From contig WPIO01000011.1 in assembly GCA_009760855.2 (NCBI GenBank), forward strand, positions 541,501 to 605,500: DNA of 64,000 nt, in the 5' to 3' direction. This document shows, piece by piece, positions 15,501 to 26,320 of this stretch. How positions within the stretch are numbered: position 1 is the first letter of the stretch; every line of letters starts with the position of its first letter. The position numbers and the translations under genes were made by a program. The stretch comes from Cristatella mucedo (Eukaryota > Bryozoa > Phylactolaemata > Cristatellidae). The notes beneath the pieces are model-generated. The model was given only the letters and a program-made list of their open reading frames with translations, was not told where the DNA came from and did not search any database.

Positions 15501-16143
15501 GAACGGCAAACACTTTCATTGGTTAACAATTGCATGAGCTCATTATTGTGGGTAAATTTTGAGACTATTTCAAAACAGAACGCGTGGATTGAATCCGTAT
15601 TGGTTGACATATTATCACTCTGGGCTGAGTGCGATCTGCATTTGATGTCTAGCGCCAAGGCATGCTTCTATGGTGTCGCTACCAAGCAAAATTCATTGAC
15701 TTAGTTTTGTTGTGAGCGTATGCAGGGATGCCATTGCGCCTAAAGAGGAGAGCCATGTTTCCGTGTGTCTTGATATCAAATATACGACTACTAAGCTCCA
15801 GAGAGTGGCCTCGAGTGACTTCAGGTATCCTATGAACTTTCGTTTAACTTCTTCGTAACAACTTCCGGTTCTATGCTGATATCTTCGCTTTTACTATGCA
15901 CGAGCTCTCCTCAGATATGATAATTAAAAAAAGAATCTACTTAACATAAGATTTTAGGCAGCCATTACTCAATTTCTTACCGTTTGCTCTTCTTCAACAG
16001 GTCAGTCAGAATCTCTTTATATCCTTCATTATCCCAATCAACCGCTTTTCGCTCAAATCTATGAACAGTATTCAATTAAAGTGCTGTTTAACACTCGTTG
16101 TCGAAGTAGCTTAGTTACCGCGGTTGAGCACGAAGTTAAATAG
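2251..16143 (+). CDS. Ig-superfamily single-pass membrane receptor (5' end not found)
   Basis: Predicted join 2251-2365, 7572-7768, 7879-8112, 8211-8402, 9797-9904, 15096-15239, 16001-16143. This gives 377 residues, open throughout, and every junction phase closes. It is probably a cell-surface recognition or adhesion receptor; ligand unknown. Ig domain 1 has the Cys pair 22/86, core Trp39 (its codon split by the first intron) and the F-strand motif DAGAYRC. Cys26 and Cys33 may form an extra disulfide. Ig domain 2 has Cys140/191 but lacks the core Trp. A Ser-rich stalk follows, then a hydrophobic helix near residues 251-272 with a basic stop-transfer stretch (RLSRIKRKC). The tail is Ala/Ser/Thr-rich and ends in a segment with Tyr337, 341, 351 and 354. 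Most introns are phase 1, as usual for Ig genes. The signal-peptide exon was not found. I recognise no orthologue. Confidence 0.85.
2700..3573 (+). mobile_element. LINE-A, 5'-truncated (RT C-terminus and 3' UTR)
   Basis: Starts at [16 protein letters not shown] and stays open to GSL at 3325, then the LINE-A 3' UTR, hairpin and (ATT)n to 3571. Lies in the first visible Ig-receptor intron. Confidence 0.9.
3993..5545 (+). mobile_element. LINE-A, 5'-truncated, broken RT
   Basis: Contains RT motifs [25 protein letters not shown] and YADDTQLYL. The frame stops at 4620, where the 24.5-kb copy has a Lys codon, and later frameshifts occur. Ends in hairpin and (ATT)n. In the Ig-receptor intron. Confidence 0.92.
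5590..5845 (-). mobile_element. LINE-B 3' end fragment
   Basis: Reverse complement of the LINE-B terminus (GTGGAGTTAC... and the C-terminal codons), closely matching 54900-55190. Confidence 0.85.
5846..7243. other. Intron sequence without recognised features
   Basis: Part of the first visible Ig-receptor intron. Only a short possible LINE-A scrap (6882-6912, minus) is seen. Confidence 0.5.
7244..7425 (+). mobile_element. LINE-A 3' UTR fragment
   Basis: Matches the 3' UTR from 'gaccctgtgcacgtcac' through the hairpin; the inverted repeat is eroded (gggtaccatat). Ends about 145 bp before exon b. Confidence 0.8.
7572..7768 (+). CDS. Ig receptor exon b: second half of Ig domain 1
   Basis: Starts after actcgcag and continues the Trp as WYFKG, the Ig C strand. 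It contains the DAGAYRC F-strand motif and an Asn-Leu-Thr sequon. The likely donor is GTGCGT at 7769. The 5.2-kb intron before it is mostly LINE. Confidence 0.85.
7879..8112 (+). CDS. Ig receptor exon c: first half of Ig domain 2
   Basis: Acceptor gcttttgcag, donor GTGCGC, phase 1 on both sides. It encodes a C2-type B strand (LTVVCKAMGYPRP). Where the C-strand Trp is expected there is Leu (TLALLQ). Confidence 0.85.
8211..8402 (+). CDS. Ig receptor exon d: end of Ig domain 2 and Ser-rich stalk
   Basis: Acceptor gcgcttgcag, donor GTAAGG, phase 1 at both ends. DIFYCDYS supplies the F-strand Cys and TLRVFV looks like a G strand. An (AGC)n tract encodes a run of seven Ser in the stalk. A weaker internal donor (AAG|GTCTAG at 8260) is possible. 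Confidence 0.75.
8860..9350 (-). mobile_element. LINE-A, 5'-truncated
   Basis: (TAA)n, hairpin, 3' UTR and RT C-terminal codons ([23 protein letters not shown]) in reverse. In the intron between Ig-receptor exons d and e. Confidence 0.88.
9797..9904 (+). CDS. Ig receptor exon e: transmembrane segment
   Basis: Acceptor tttgttttag, donor GTAAGG, phase 1-1, 108 nt. It encodes about 22 hydrophobic residues ending in ISYM, followed by RLSRIKRKC, a typical cytoplasmic anchor. It connects in frame to exon d. Confidence 0.8.
10580..10940 (+). mobile_element. LINE-A, degenerate 3' part
   Basis: Matches codons from AYLSD onward and the 3' UTR up to the 'caattgtgttt' region, with many changes. It ends at the AGT/AGC repeat instead of the hairpin. 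Confidence 0.75.
10937..10990 (+). repeat. (AGT)/(AGC) trinucleotide repeat
   Basis: Mixed AGT and AGC units directly at the end of a truncated LINE-A. Confidence 0.9.
11187..11800 (+). mobile_element. LINE-A, old RT fragment with a locally duplicated 5' part
   Basis: Degenerate match to the TLPLADVIA...GFHFY...DDTQLY region and LDDHIS...ACAI. Bases 11187-11335 recur at 14702-14895. Confidence 0.7.
11800..13595 (+). mobile_element. LINE-B, old copy interrupted by an antisense LINE-B
   Basis: Degenerate LINE-B from the GVPQ region through the C-terminus (to about 12765), resuming at 'tacctcaactgccctcatgac' near 13380 and ending 'gtggagttgcaggcagagat' near 13590. The gap holds an opposite-strand copy. 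Confidence 0.75.
12766..13374 (-). mobile_element. LINE-B 3' part nested in an older LINE-B
   Basis: Begins with (TGTAAT)-like tail and 'ctgtaactccacaaagc', running backwards through the C-terminal coding region. It splits the + strand copy. Confidence 0.75.
13596..14701. other. Intron sequence without recognised genes
   Basis: AT-rich; a short (GTTCAA)n tract near 14004-14022. Nothing else supported. Confidence 0.5.
14702..14895 (+). repeat. Second copy of the 11187-11335 segment
   Basis: About 150 bp closely match 11187-11335, including flanking non-LINE bases, with an extra internal expansion of 'ccgatatc' units at 14851-14880. Confidence 0.85.
15096..15239 (+). CDS. Ig receptor exon f: Ala/Ser/Thr-rich cytoplasmic region
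   Basis: Acceptor tggttttgcag, donor GTAAGA, 144 nt, phase 1-1, no stop. It is low-complexity, rich in Ala, Ser and Thr. It is assigned to this gene by phase, strand and position rather than homology, so it is less certain than exons a-e. Confidence 0.6.
16001..16143 (+). CDS. Ig receptor exon g: terminal tail with tyrosine motifs
   Basis: A strong polypyrimidine acceptor (tgctcttcttcaacag) precedes a phase-1 exon open to TAG at 16141-16143. It encodes 46 further residues with four Tyr in the first half. YPNQ fits the Y-x-N-x consensus of Grb2-type SH2 ligands. No canonical ITIM or ITAM is seen. A possible poly(A) signal lies at 16777. Confidence 0.6.
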
Positions 16144-17465
16144 GTGGACTAACGTAGCCGTTACTTGGCCGCCAGCAAATCCGATCGCGCCGCGAATGCA
16201 GCCACGGCTGCATGTTGCTTAGCACGTAGGCTACTTGATACTTCTTCTTGGTGAGTCAGACCACCAGTAAATGTACCATCTGCCTGTTCCCTGCTGTCGC
16301 GCTCGGTCAGTTAATGCTGAACATGCTCGCCGCAGCCTCAATACTTTGAGGCGGCGGTCGGGATCTATAGGACAGCCTTTTTAGTTCCGCCTGCCAAAGA
16401 AATGTCCGCTCGTTGAAGCACTTCTTCTGACCGAGCCGTGGATACAACCCTTCTCAGGTGTCTGCATATCTTAGACCACACTACCCGACTTAAAATTTGT
16501 TCAGACTAGCAATATGCGTTCGGACAAGGTAGATAGCGGCAGAGGTGGAGCCAGGGCACGGGGGGGGAGGGGCTGACCCTATCTCTGCCGGGGCAGTGTC
16601 CGATCGCTCCCGACTCTCCTACGCCTCCCATCCGTCAGTAATGACAAAACTACTTCTTAATTCTAATCGATGAGCAACTGCCAGTTATTTGTCAAATAAG
16701 AGCTGCGATTTGAAGCTACAATGGTTCATTAATTCGGTTCTAGCTTACGTAAAAACCTTGCCTATGTGGCCCCCTAAATAAAAATTTCGCAGCCTTGCCC
16801 GCACAACTAAATATCCTAGATGTTCCACGTTTTAGAGGGTTGCTGTCATTTTTATTTAATCGCTTGGTTCTGCTGCTTCTCACACGGGCTATCAGTAACT
16901 AACAAATTCCAATTGAATACTATACCTCTCACCATTGTTATCTACCGACTCCCCATTTGGTTTTCTAAACTTTTTAAGAATGGAGCTTTCGGAATTCCTC
17001 ACTAAAATGTTCAAGTTTGCGAAAGGCCTTTATTGACTGCTCTGTAATTTAACGTGCAAGTAGGAAACCATAGAAACAGTCCGGCACGCTCTTTTCTCGA
17101 CTGCCTGGAGAACTTACGCTCAGCCGACACGTTAGTCGTATCTAAGGCATTGTGATTCACCTCGGTGGCCATGATCTCGTTATCACAAAGGACGCCTGCT
17201 AAACTGAGCTTTTTTCGCGACCGCTGACCATCTCGAGTCACATCTTAATCTCGTTTTCTGTTCTTGTTCTGCTGTATAAGCAGAGTATTATCTACTATTT
17301 CCAACGACGCAACTTAAAAAGCCTTTGTGCTGAGAAATGTTTGAAATCTCCTTGCTACTCAGGTCTTCTTTTTCTGCGACCGGACTCTGCTAACTGCCTC
17401 AATTCCCTCTTTCATGCTGTAAGCTATAAAGTTAGGAGTGCTCACGACTAGCATTTTTCTCTCTA
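16144..17465. other. Region after the Ig-receptor stop, no gene recognised
   Basis: Includes the candidate poly(A) signal at 16777. Short open frames here show no family features. Confidence 0.5.
16777..16782 (+). promoter_or_regulatory. Candidate poly(A) signal AATAAA for the Ig receptor
   Basis: An AATAAA in AT-rich sequence 634 bp after the predicted stop. The position is plausible for a 3' UTR, but no transcript evidence is available. Confidence 0.3.
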
Positions 17466-17471
17466 CTCAGT

Positions 17472-18310
17472 CCATAATAACAATAATAATAATTATAATA
17501 ATAATGCACTTGATAAAGCACCCTCAGAGAACTTAATCTCTTTCTAGGCGCTTTACATGTGCTGCAAAGTGAAATGCAATTGAATGGTAAGTAAAATCAT
17601 GCTTGAGAAACAAACAAAATGAATAATATGGTTAGGGGTGACATGCACAGGGTCAGCATGCGAATGTGGTTTGTGGCAGCATGCACAGTGTCAGCACGCA
17701 TAAGCACATGAAGGACGAATCACAGGAACCCACTAAATACTGTCCTAAATAGGTGTGTTTTTAAGTTCCTTTTAGATGTTGTCAGGTCAGGGGATGTTCT
17801 GACGCAGGTCGGGAGGGAGTTCCAGGCTTTGGGAGCATACGAACTAAATGCACGGTCTCCAAAGGATTTAAGGTTTGTACGAGGTATTTCTAGACTGTTG
17901 GATTCCGAAAAGTGGGCTGTACGATGTTTGGTCTGGTGGGGTAGTATATTTGAGAGATAGGCTAGAGCCATAGAATGAAGGGACCTAAAAGTGAGCGACA
18001 AAACCTTGAGTCAATCCGTTGCTTGACTGGTAGCCAGTGCAGGTCGACGAGAAGTGGAGTAATGTGGCAACTGCGACGCTCACGACAGACAAGCCTAGCT
18101 GCAGAGTTTTGCACCAGCTGCAATCGCCTGATCGCACATGCTGGTTCACCAGTAAGCAGTGAGTTGCAGAAGTCGAGACGGGATGTCTCGAATGCATGGA
18201 ACAACTTGGACGTGGTATCCTTATCTAAACAAGCCCGAATTTCACCAATGTTATGAAGCTGAAAATAGGCGGATTTGACTGTGGAGCTGATATGGTCGTC
18301 TAACGAGACG
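17472..18310 (-). mobile_element. LINE-A, 5'-truncated
   Basis: Interrupted (TAA)n tail, hairpin, 3' UTR and RT C-terminus back to LDDHIS. Frame is broken once near 17975. Confidence 0.9.
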
Positions 18311-18809
18311 TCACCGAGCCGTGGACATTCCTTGGAGATTATCAAACTTCTAAAGATCCTCTGGGTAAAGCGCAGGCTATAAATCCACTTTAGTAATTCT
18401 GGGTCTTTGGAAGACCTAGAAAATTTTACAAGACTTCATCTGCGTCTAAATCCATAAGCTTTGTAAATCCAGGGCCTCTTTTTACTCTCGAAAACTGAAG
18501 TCCTGCCGGTCAGACCCAGGACAAATTTGTGAGACTGTCACTCATTTTCTTGCCAACTCAGAGAGAGGTCTCACTTCCAGGATATAAGTTGTTCGGCTGA
18601 AACGTTTGTCACCCTCCTTCGCATCAAAATTTGTAAATGATTTTGTCTCCATGAAGCCACTTATCAATGCTGCAATTTTCGATTCTCAAACAGCGACCTT
18701 TCTTTAGAAATGCTCCTAGGTTTCTGTAAGCTTGCTGACCACCTCAATAAAGTTAAGTAAAATAAAACTCGTCTCCTGAAGACACACTGCTATTCAATCT
18801 CTGGTCTTT

Positions 18810-20575
18810 ACTGACCAACAAACTTAGTCTAGCCATGTCGCGGGCTTTTAATTCTTCTCTGGATAACGGGTTCGTTCCAAAGTTCTTTAGATTGGCTATC
18901 ATTTGAAAAATGCTTACGATGCCTATATTGTATTCAGAGGTCCTATCAAACTATCGCCCAGCTTTCCTTCTTTCTTTCTTTTTGAAAAGATAGTCGCTAA
19001 GCAGATTTTAGCTTACCTTGAACAGGCTAGATTGTCAGACAAATCACATTCAGATTCAAGCAACACCAATCCACTTTAACTGCTCTCTTCCGAGTTCCCG
19101 AATACATCTTATGCAGCAACGGTGATTATAGTGTCAGTGCCTTTAAATTGCTGGATGTGTCCGCTGCGTTGGACATGATTGGTTACAATATCTTACGCGA
19201 ACGATTGAGAATAACTACCGGTCTGGTGGGTGAGGCACCGGCGTGATTCAAATCATAAATTTCCGTCGTGTTCAATCCGTGTTGTAAGGTGGTCAGTTTC
19301 ATCCAGCACATCAGGGGTCTGTGGAGTTCCACAAGTGTACGCTGTTGGTCCTTTTCTGTTCTCCTTATATACTTGGCCTTTATGAAACGTTATTTGGGCC
19401 ACTAAGGCAATCACTTTAATATCGATGATAAGCAGCTGTATTTGTCATATTTTGGCCCAGCGTTTAATGTGCTCTTCGATCAAGGTTGATGTGAATGTAT
19501 TTGATCGCCAAGTTCGTGGACTCGAGCCCCGTGGCATACGTGAAGTGTCTGAGTTGGGATTAAGTTCTATTTGGGAGTTATACAGATAAATTGTGGATGT
19601 TTACTCACTTACATTTGTTGGCAAACAATCGGAATCACCTGCATTGTTCAAGTAATTGAATGCTTGCCTTGCGTCTATTCGATGATGGATGTCGCTCAAT
19701 TTCCTTATACTAGACCAGGATTAAATCTAGCACCTTCTCATAGGAAATCCTAAGCATGTAGCTGGACTAGGAGACTTTGTTCGTCAAATTTGTAATCCTA
19801 AAGTGCGACCGCCACCAAGTGCTCGGAATTTATGTGTTCTTTTGACAACTGCTTACATTTGAAAAGTTTGACAGGAAGACTGCCTTTACAGCTAGCCATC
19901 ACGTCTGAGCTCTTTCTAAGATTACGGGCTGTCTACCGCAGTGGTTTGCAAAATATTAGCTAGCTCCCTGTTTCCATCTAGGCTGTACTACTGCATAACT
20001 GTTTAGTAACTATTTTAGCTGGACTATCTAAAGACCAAATAGGGTGTTGCAGCTTAAGATGAGTTTGGCTGCAAGCCTAGTCGAGGAATCTCGGAGGTTC
20101 GGACATGCGTCTCCTTTGGAACAGAAGCTGTTATAGCTATCGGTCGACCAACGATAAAGAGAAAAATTTGTATACAGACCCACAGGTTCCGCCATGGCTT
20201 GTTTCTTTCATGTCGAGATAAGCTGCCACACTAGTTTCAGCCCCCTTATGCCCTCAGGTTCTCGTCGACAATATATTAGCGATTCCATTACTCAGCATAA
20301 AGGCCATTTACGAGATAAGCATTTTGTTTGAAGATCCAAGAAACTGGAACTTACTCTCACAAATCTTACACAAAAACATCTTCTCATCTGCTGCCGACTG
20401 TGGTACATCTATTCCAGCCGTCTTAGGCTGCTGCCACTATATGCTACTCACTTAATTGATATCTTCCTGGCACAGCCATGCTTCTCAATTTCCCAATGTT
20501 TCATGAGATGAAATTTTTGAGTGTGCTGTAGAAAACTTTACTGCGTAGTACCCACGTGGCATCATCTGGTGCCAA
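18810..20575 (+). mobile_element. LINE-B, old RT-containing copy
   Basis: Degenerate LINE-B across the RT (YRPA, STETAL-like, LDVSAALDMI, YxDDxQLYLS region) to the 3' end (acccacgtgg). No long open frame. Confidence 0.75.
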
Positions 20576-21659
20576 TTTTTTGAGTTATAGTTGCATATTT
20601 AAAGCGGATTTTTTGTATTCCGTGCTTGGTGACATTGAAGTGCTGATTTTCGTGGATTTTAAACAGACCGGTGAAGGGAACACGTGTCTTTGACCCTGCA
20701 GACTAGTCCCGGCGTTTATCAGCACATCAATGAGGTTGCAATTTCACAAGACAATCTCATAGGCACTATGGTTCCTTTTGACCGTAGTCGAAGCGATCTG
20801 ATCTTCAAAAACCTTCAACTGTTTGCCATGGCGGATCTTTTTATGCTTGCCTATGCAGGATAACTCACCCGTCAATACCGATTAGTAATAGCTTCTCTTG
20901 CAACGCTTTTTTATAATGCCTCAAATCATTAAATTTTTTCCAAAATGCACTTTATGTAAAAGACTTTCGGTTATTATTATCATAAGAAAATGAAATAATG
21001 CATGATCTGCTTTCTTCAACATCTCTAGGTCTCTAGAAAGGCACTAAAAAGGTAATGCAAGATTCAATTATTTAAGATAATTATGCTGACGGTAAAGATT
21101 CTTGACAAAAGGTCTCCCGTCAATATAACAGTTTCTGTTCCAAGCGACGATTAATAGGCTTGAAATTGTTTATGGCACCAAAGAGCCCCAATATGTGTCT
21201 GTCTCATTATTGCTTACAGAGACACTATAAAATCGGCTGAATTTATGATCCTGCAAAAAATCCGGTATTGTTATCGAGATTTTTAAATATATTTTCTCCT
21301 TAAAGTATAAACATCAAAATTTTTTCAGCGTGGTTTCCAATCAGGTGAAAATTTGGGTTCCATAGTCCCTACTTTTAGTTACTTGTAATACCATATCCCT
21401 TTCAATCTTGCTTATTGTAATTTTGGTATCTTAAAGCCATACTTTAAGTACACAACTGCAGTAGTTGTAAAAATTAAATTTGTTTCTCTTTAATTCTGCA
21501 GACCATTTTCTTCAGGAAGAATCAATCACAGCTGACTTCCCTTCGCCACTTTTTGTGCACCACAATATTCATGGATTGTATTATTTTTACATGAATTCCA
21601 TAACAGTCTATCTCAATCAATATCTATTGAAATAATTTATGCGTGAAATGGCTGCAATA
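20576..21659. other. AT-rich spacer, nothing recognised
   Basis: No coding, RNA or repeat signal that I can support. Confidence 0.5.
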
Positions 21660-22395
21660 ATAGTTCATTTATATGTCATCCTCGGATAGCTTAATCTCTT
21701 TCTAGGCACTTTACACACGCTGTTTAGTAATCCTGTCAATAAGGTAAATGGTAACATGCACAGCAATAGCACGATTTAGCACACAGCAGATAAATTCCAC
21801 GGACCCAGCACACGCAGACAGGAAAATGCGTCTTAGCTCTTTCTTAAAATTTGTCAAGTTAGGGAGTGTTATGACGTCAGTCGGTATTTACCTCCGGACT
21901 TTAGGAGCATACGAACCGAAATCACGGTCTCCAAAGGTTTGTTCGAGGCGAAGCTGAACGACGTGGATCTATAGAACTAATGGTGCAAAGCATGCCGTGA
22001 CTGGAAGTTGGTTCTGATAGGTAAGCTCGAGAGAAAAAAATAATAGGACCTAAAGTTGAGTAAAGGAAACCTTTAATTCAATACACTGCTCGGTGGAGTG
22101 CTAGAACAGGTCGATGAGCAGTGGCGAAATGCGGCAATAGCGATGTTCGCAATAGAAAAGTGGGGGCTGAAGAGCTTTTCACCAACTGTACGCGCGTAAC
22201 TGCACAGGCGGGAAGACCTGCGAGTATTGAGTGGCACAAGTCAAGACTGGGTGTCTCAAATGCGGGGACCAACTTGACTATGGAAAGTTTGTCAAAGCAG
22301 GCACAAATTTTAGCAAAGCAACGTGGCTGAACTTCGATACTTGACTTTGGTTCTTTGACTGTGGAGCTGATGCTGTGGTCGATATCTAATTTCAA
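21660..22395 (-). mobile_element. LINE-A, old 5'-truncated copy
   Basis: Reverse LINE-A from the hairpin (cctcggatagcttaatctc) through LQLVKSSSA and DHSISSTVK-like codons; diverged. Confidence 0.75.
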
Positions 22396-23814
22396 GTTAT
22401 TCAGCAGCATTAAAACAAAAGGCCAGTGGAAGATTGGCTTTCTTTTCTTAACGTATGCAAGTTATCATTCATCACAAAGCACAATACAAAATAGCCGATA
22501 CCGTTACAAAACTTGTCAGTAACTAAAGCAAACGCATAATGTATACTCTAGTTTCTATGAAAACGAGATCAGTTTTCTGAACTCTTTCTGTAACAGACTT
22601 TCATTATTAATTTAAAATTTGACCATGCTCAAAAGCATGACTGTGTGACAATCTAAATAAACATTGAGCGACGTGTATAGATGGCGTTATTTTTATATAA
22701 GCGCTGCTGCTTTAGTTACATATTTTGGAAATGACTAGAGTCCTTCTATTAGCGTCAAAATGAACAATTAATGTGTATCAACCCCTAATAAGTAGTTGCC
22801 TCTAGAAACTTTATGAATCACAAACTAAGCTTGCTTATCTTTCTCTGTGAATAAACTTATTTTCTGCATTTTGGGAACTGTTTATATGTAAATATCCAGC
22901 TAGCAGAACCGTCAAGCTATAGAAACCTCAGCTTAATGGATTGCGTGATGGCTGGGCATTGAATTCTTTTGAAAATGCGTATAGCACACATTTAAACCTT
23001 TAAATATCTTTCAGTTTCATAAGAGAATCCTCTATATTTACCAAATACAGAGTGAGCTATGACTAAATTCAGCCGTATTTTAATTAGCGCAACTGCTTTA
23101 TTAGATGGTAATAAACGGCATCTGGATGCTTCCCCAATGCCTGTTTATAATTTCATTGAACGTCAACATTACCAATCTTTGTATCAATAGATGGTGCAAT
23201 ATTTTTTTATAGCGTCTAAATCATAATAAAACTGTCAATACGTCTTCACTAACCATGTCTCACTCAACTCTGCTTTGTCACCTGAAAATGGCTTATCAAC
23301 TACCATGTCTCCTTTTCATACTTATGAGCAATCATCACAGCATAAATTTGTCAGTGTTTGAGATTTATCAGATTATCTATAATTCCTCTAGCTAAATATT
23401 GGAGCTTGATTATTACAGAGTATTCCAAATCAACGTTAGCAGCCACTTCAGTCGTGTCATCAGCCGTCTCTAGTACGGTTCTGTCAATGTGACGTCATTA
23501 AGGTAAAACATAGTGCTTGCATTGAACGGCAACGTGATACTTATAACTGACTACGTAAGCCCATATATAATGAATCTGAATATGGCCGTTCAATATCTTT
23601 CTAGTCAGATCTTCTCAATATTGCTTCTCCACCTAATGGCTGCTTCACATAGCACAGACAATTATGTGGTGCATTAATTTTATTAAGTAATAAAATACTT
23701 ATGTTTACAATTATTCTGTTAGTCGAGTTCATATAATTAGGCTTTTAAGTTCTGTTCTTAACTTGACGTATTTTGTCTCCGTCGGTAAATCCAGAAGGCC
23801 AAAAGACTATGGGG
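22396..23814. other. AT-rich spacer, nothing recognised
   Basis: No supported feature on either strand. Confidence 0.5.
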
Positions 23815-24185
23815 ATTGTATGCACCAGAGTTTTCTATACCTCACTCTTACCACAGTGGCTTTCGGTAGGCCTTCGGTAGCCGAATGACTTCATCTATAT
23901 TGAAAAAGAGGAAGTGAGAAGCATAGCTTGTTCAGGTATGCATTTGATGTAGTGAGTAGCATGGAAGTAGCATTTTAAGACGGCTGGATATATTGTTCCA
24001 TAGTCAGCAGCAGGAGAAAAGATATTGTTGCGTAAGAATTGCGGAAGTGAGTTCCATAATCTAGGACTTGCGGAGCAAAATCTTCTGTCGCCAATGGTCT
24101 TTAAGTGGAGGAATGGAACAGCTACTTTATCGTCCATGCAGGACCTGAGGGCATGAGGAGGCTGAAACTGATTCAGTAGTTCTAC
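23815..24185 (-). mobile_element. LINE-B 3' fragment
   Basis: Reverse of the LINE-B C-terminal coding region (DKVAVPFLHLKTIGDR, LWNSLPQFLRN) lacking the terminal (ATTAC)n. Confidence 0.8.
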
Positions 24186-24529
24186 TTGCTACATCGAATA
24201 CTGAAGAAGTAAGCATTAATTAAAAAACAATTTTTAGGCTGCTGTTTTTTCTAAACTAGACAAATTAAGAGATATCTATGACAGTTTCATTTATGTATTA
24301 GCCTTGTATTACTCTCGTAGCTACTTACTTTTTAAGCTATCGTACAATTGTAAAGAGCCCTTTATAAGTCAACAGATTTAGAATAATTTGTTTACAGCTA
24401 GTATGTGCTTAACCAAAATTCTTAACATTTCACAATACTGGAGCGATATAAAGATTCTGAGTAAATATCAAGTATTAGTCCCTATAACCATTTCATTTCC
24501 AGTCTGAGCCCGGAAGCAGCATTATGTAT

Positions 24530-26320
24530 CTCAATCAAAGAAGACAACAAGTCCACTGGACCCTATTCCCACTGTCCTGCTCCTACGTTGCATTGATCTG
24601 CTGCTGCCATGCATAACCAACATCATTAATATGTCATTAGCCTCAGGTCAGGTCCCAGCACCTTTCAAAAAAGCTGTAGTCAGGCCACTTCTCAAGAAAG
24701 CTACACTAGACCAAGAGAACTTAAGCAACTACCGCCCAGTCTCCCTTCTACCATTCCTATCAAAGACACTGGAACGGGTCGTGGCAGACCAGCTGAACTC
24801 GTATATCGAAACCTCACACCTTGCTAGTAAGTTCCAGTCTGGCTTTAGAGCTAATCACTCCACAGAGTCAGCATTGCTTCGGGTATACAACGACCTACTT
24901 AGGAATGCAGACATGGGTAGAGTGTCTCTTCTTGTTTTGCTCGATCTTTCGGCAGCTTTTGATACCATCGATCACAAAGTACTTCTAGAGCGCCTCTCAT
25001 CTCGCCTGGGCATCACTGGCACTGCTCTGCAGTGGTTCAGGTCCTATCTCAGTGGGAGACTCCAGAGTGTTGACGTGAATGGACAAAGATCATCTGAAGT
25101 ACCTCTAAAATATGGAGTACCTCAGGGCTCTGTGCTAGGTCCGGTCCTTTTCACCGTTTATACTCTCCCTCTCGCTGATGTGATTGCCAAGCACAATCTA
25201 GGCTTTCACTTCTATGCGGATGACACTCAGTTGTACCTTTGCTTTGATCCCTCCCAGCCTTCGAGCACCTCAAATTCTCTCAACTCACTTGCTGCATGCA
25301 TTGATGACATCCGATCATGGATGGCAGCAAATTTTCTAAAACTAAACGATGATAAAACTAACTTACTAGTTATGGGCAAACCTAGTGTTATTCAGAAATT
25401 GGAAAGGCTGACTTTCAAAATTGGCTCTGCCAGCATATCTCCAGTTGAATCAGCTCGAAATCTAGGTGTCATATTCCAAAGCGACCTCTCGTTAGACGAC
25501 CACATCAGCTCCACAGTCAAATCAGCCTATTTTCAGCTTCATAACATTGCTAAAATTAGGGCTTGTTTAGATAAGGATACCGCGTCCAAGTTGGTCCATG
25601 CATTCGTGACATCTCGTCTCGACTTCTGCAACTCACTGCTTACAGGCCTACCAGCACGTGCGATCAGGCGATTGCAGCTGGTGCAAAACTCTGCAGCTAG
25701 GCTTGTCTGTCGTGAGCGTCGCAGTTGCCACATTACTCCACTTCTCGCCGACCTGCACTGGCTACCAGTCAAGCAACGGATTGACTTCAAGGTTTTGTCG
25801 CTCACTTTTAGGTCTCTTCATTCTATGGCTCCAGCCTACCTTTCAGATATACTACCCCATCAGGCAAAGCATCGTACCACTCGCTTTTCGGAATCCAACA
25901 GTCTAGAAATACCTCGTACAAACCTTAAATCCTTTGGAGACCGTGCATTTAGCTCGTATGCTCCCACAGCCTGGAACTCCCTCCCGACCTGCATCAGAAC
26001 ATCCCCTGACCTGACCACATTTAAAAGAAACTTAAAAACATACCTATTTAGGACAGCATTTAGTGGGTCCTTGTGATTCGTCCTCGATGTGCTTATGCGT
26101 GCTCACACTGTTCATGCTGCCACTAACCACATTTGCATGCTGACCCAGTGCATGTAACCCCTAACCATGTTATTCATTTTGTTTGTTTTTCAAGCATGAT
26201 TTTACTTACTATTCTATTGCGTATCACTTTGCAGCAAATGTAAAGCGCCTAGAAAGAGATTAAGTTCTCTGAGGGCGCTTTATCAAGTGCAATATTATTA
26301 TTATTATTATTATTATGTAC
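24530..26320 (+). mobile_element. LINE-A, best preserved copy with intact RT core
   Basis: A frame open from about 24559 to 26074 encodes the reverse transcriptase and C-terminal domain of a CR1/L2-group non-LTR retrotransposon: [46 protein letters not shown] (catalytic Asp pair) and [13 protein letters not shown]. The C-terminus has [16 protein letters not shown]. The 481 residues from the first Met lack the upstream endonuclease, so the copy is 5'-truncated and cannot move alone. The 3' UTR is about 220 bp, with the terminal hairpin at 26243-26282 and (ATT)n to about 26317. Low decay implies relatively recent activity of the family. Confidence 0.95.
26243..26317 (+). other. LINE-A 3' terminal hairpin plus (ATT)n
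   Basis: AAAGCGCC and GGGCGCTTT form an outer stem; AGAGA and TCTCT form an inner stem; (ATT)n follows. The same structure ends nearly every LINE-A copy here. Confidence 0.85.
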
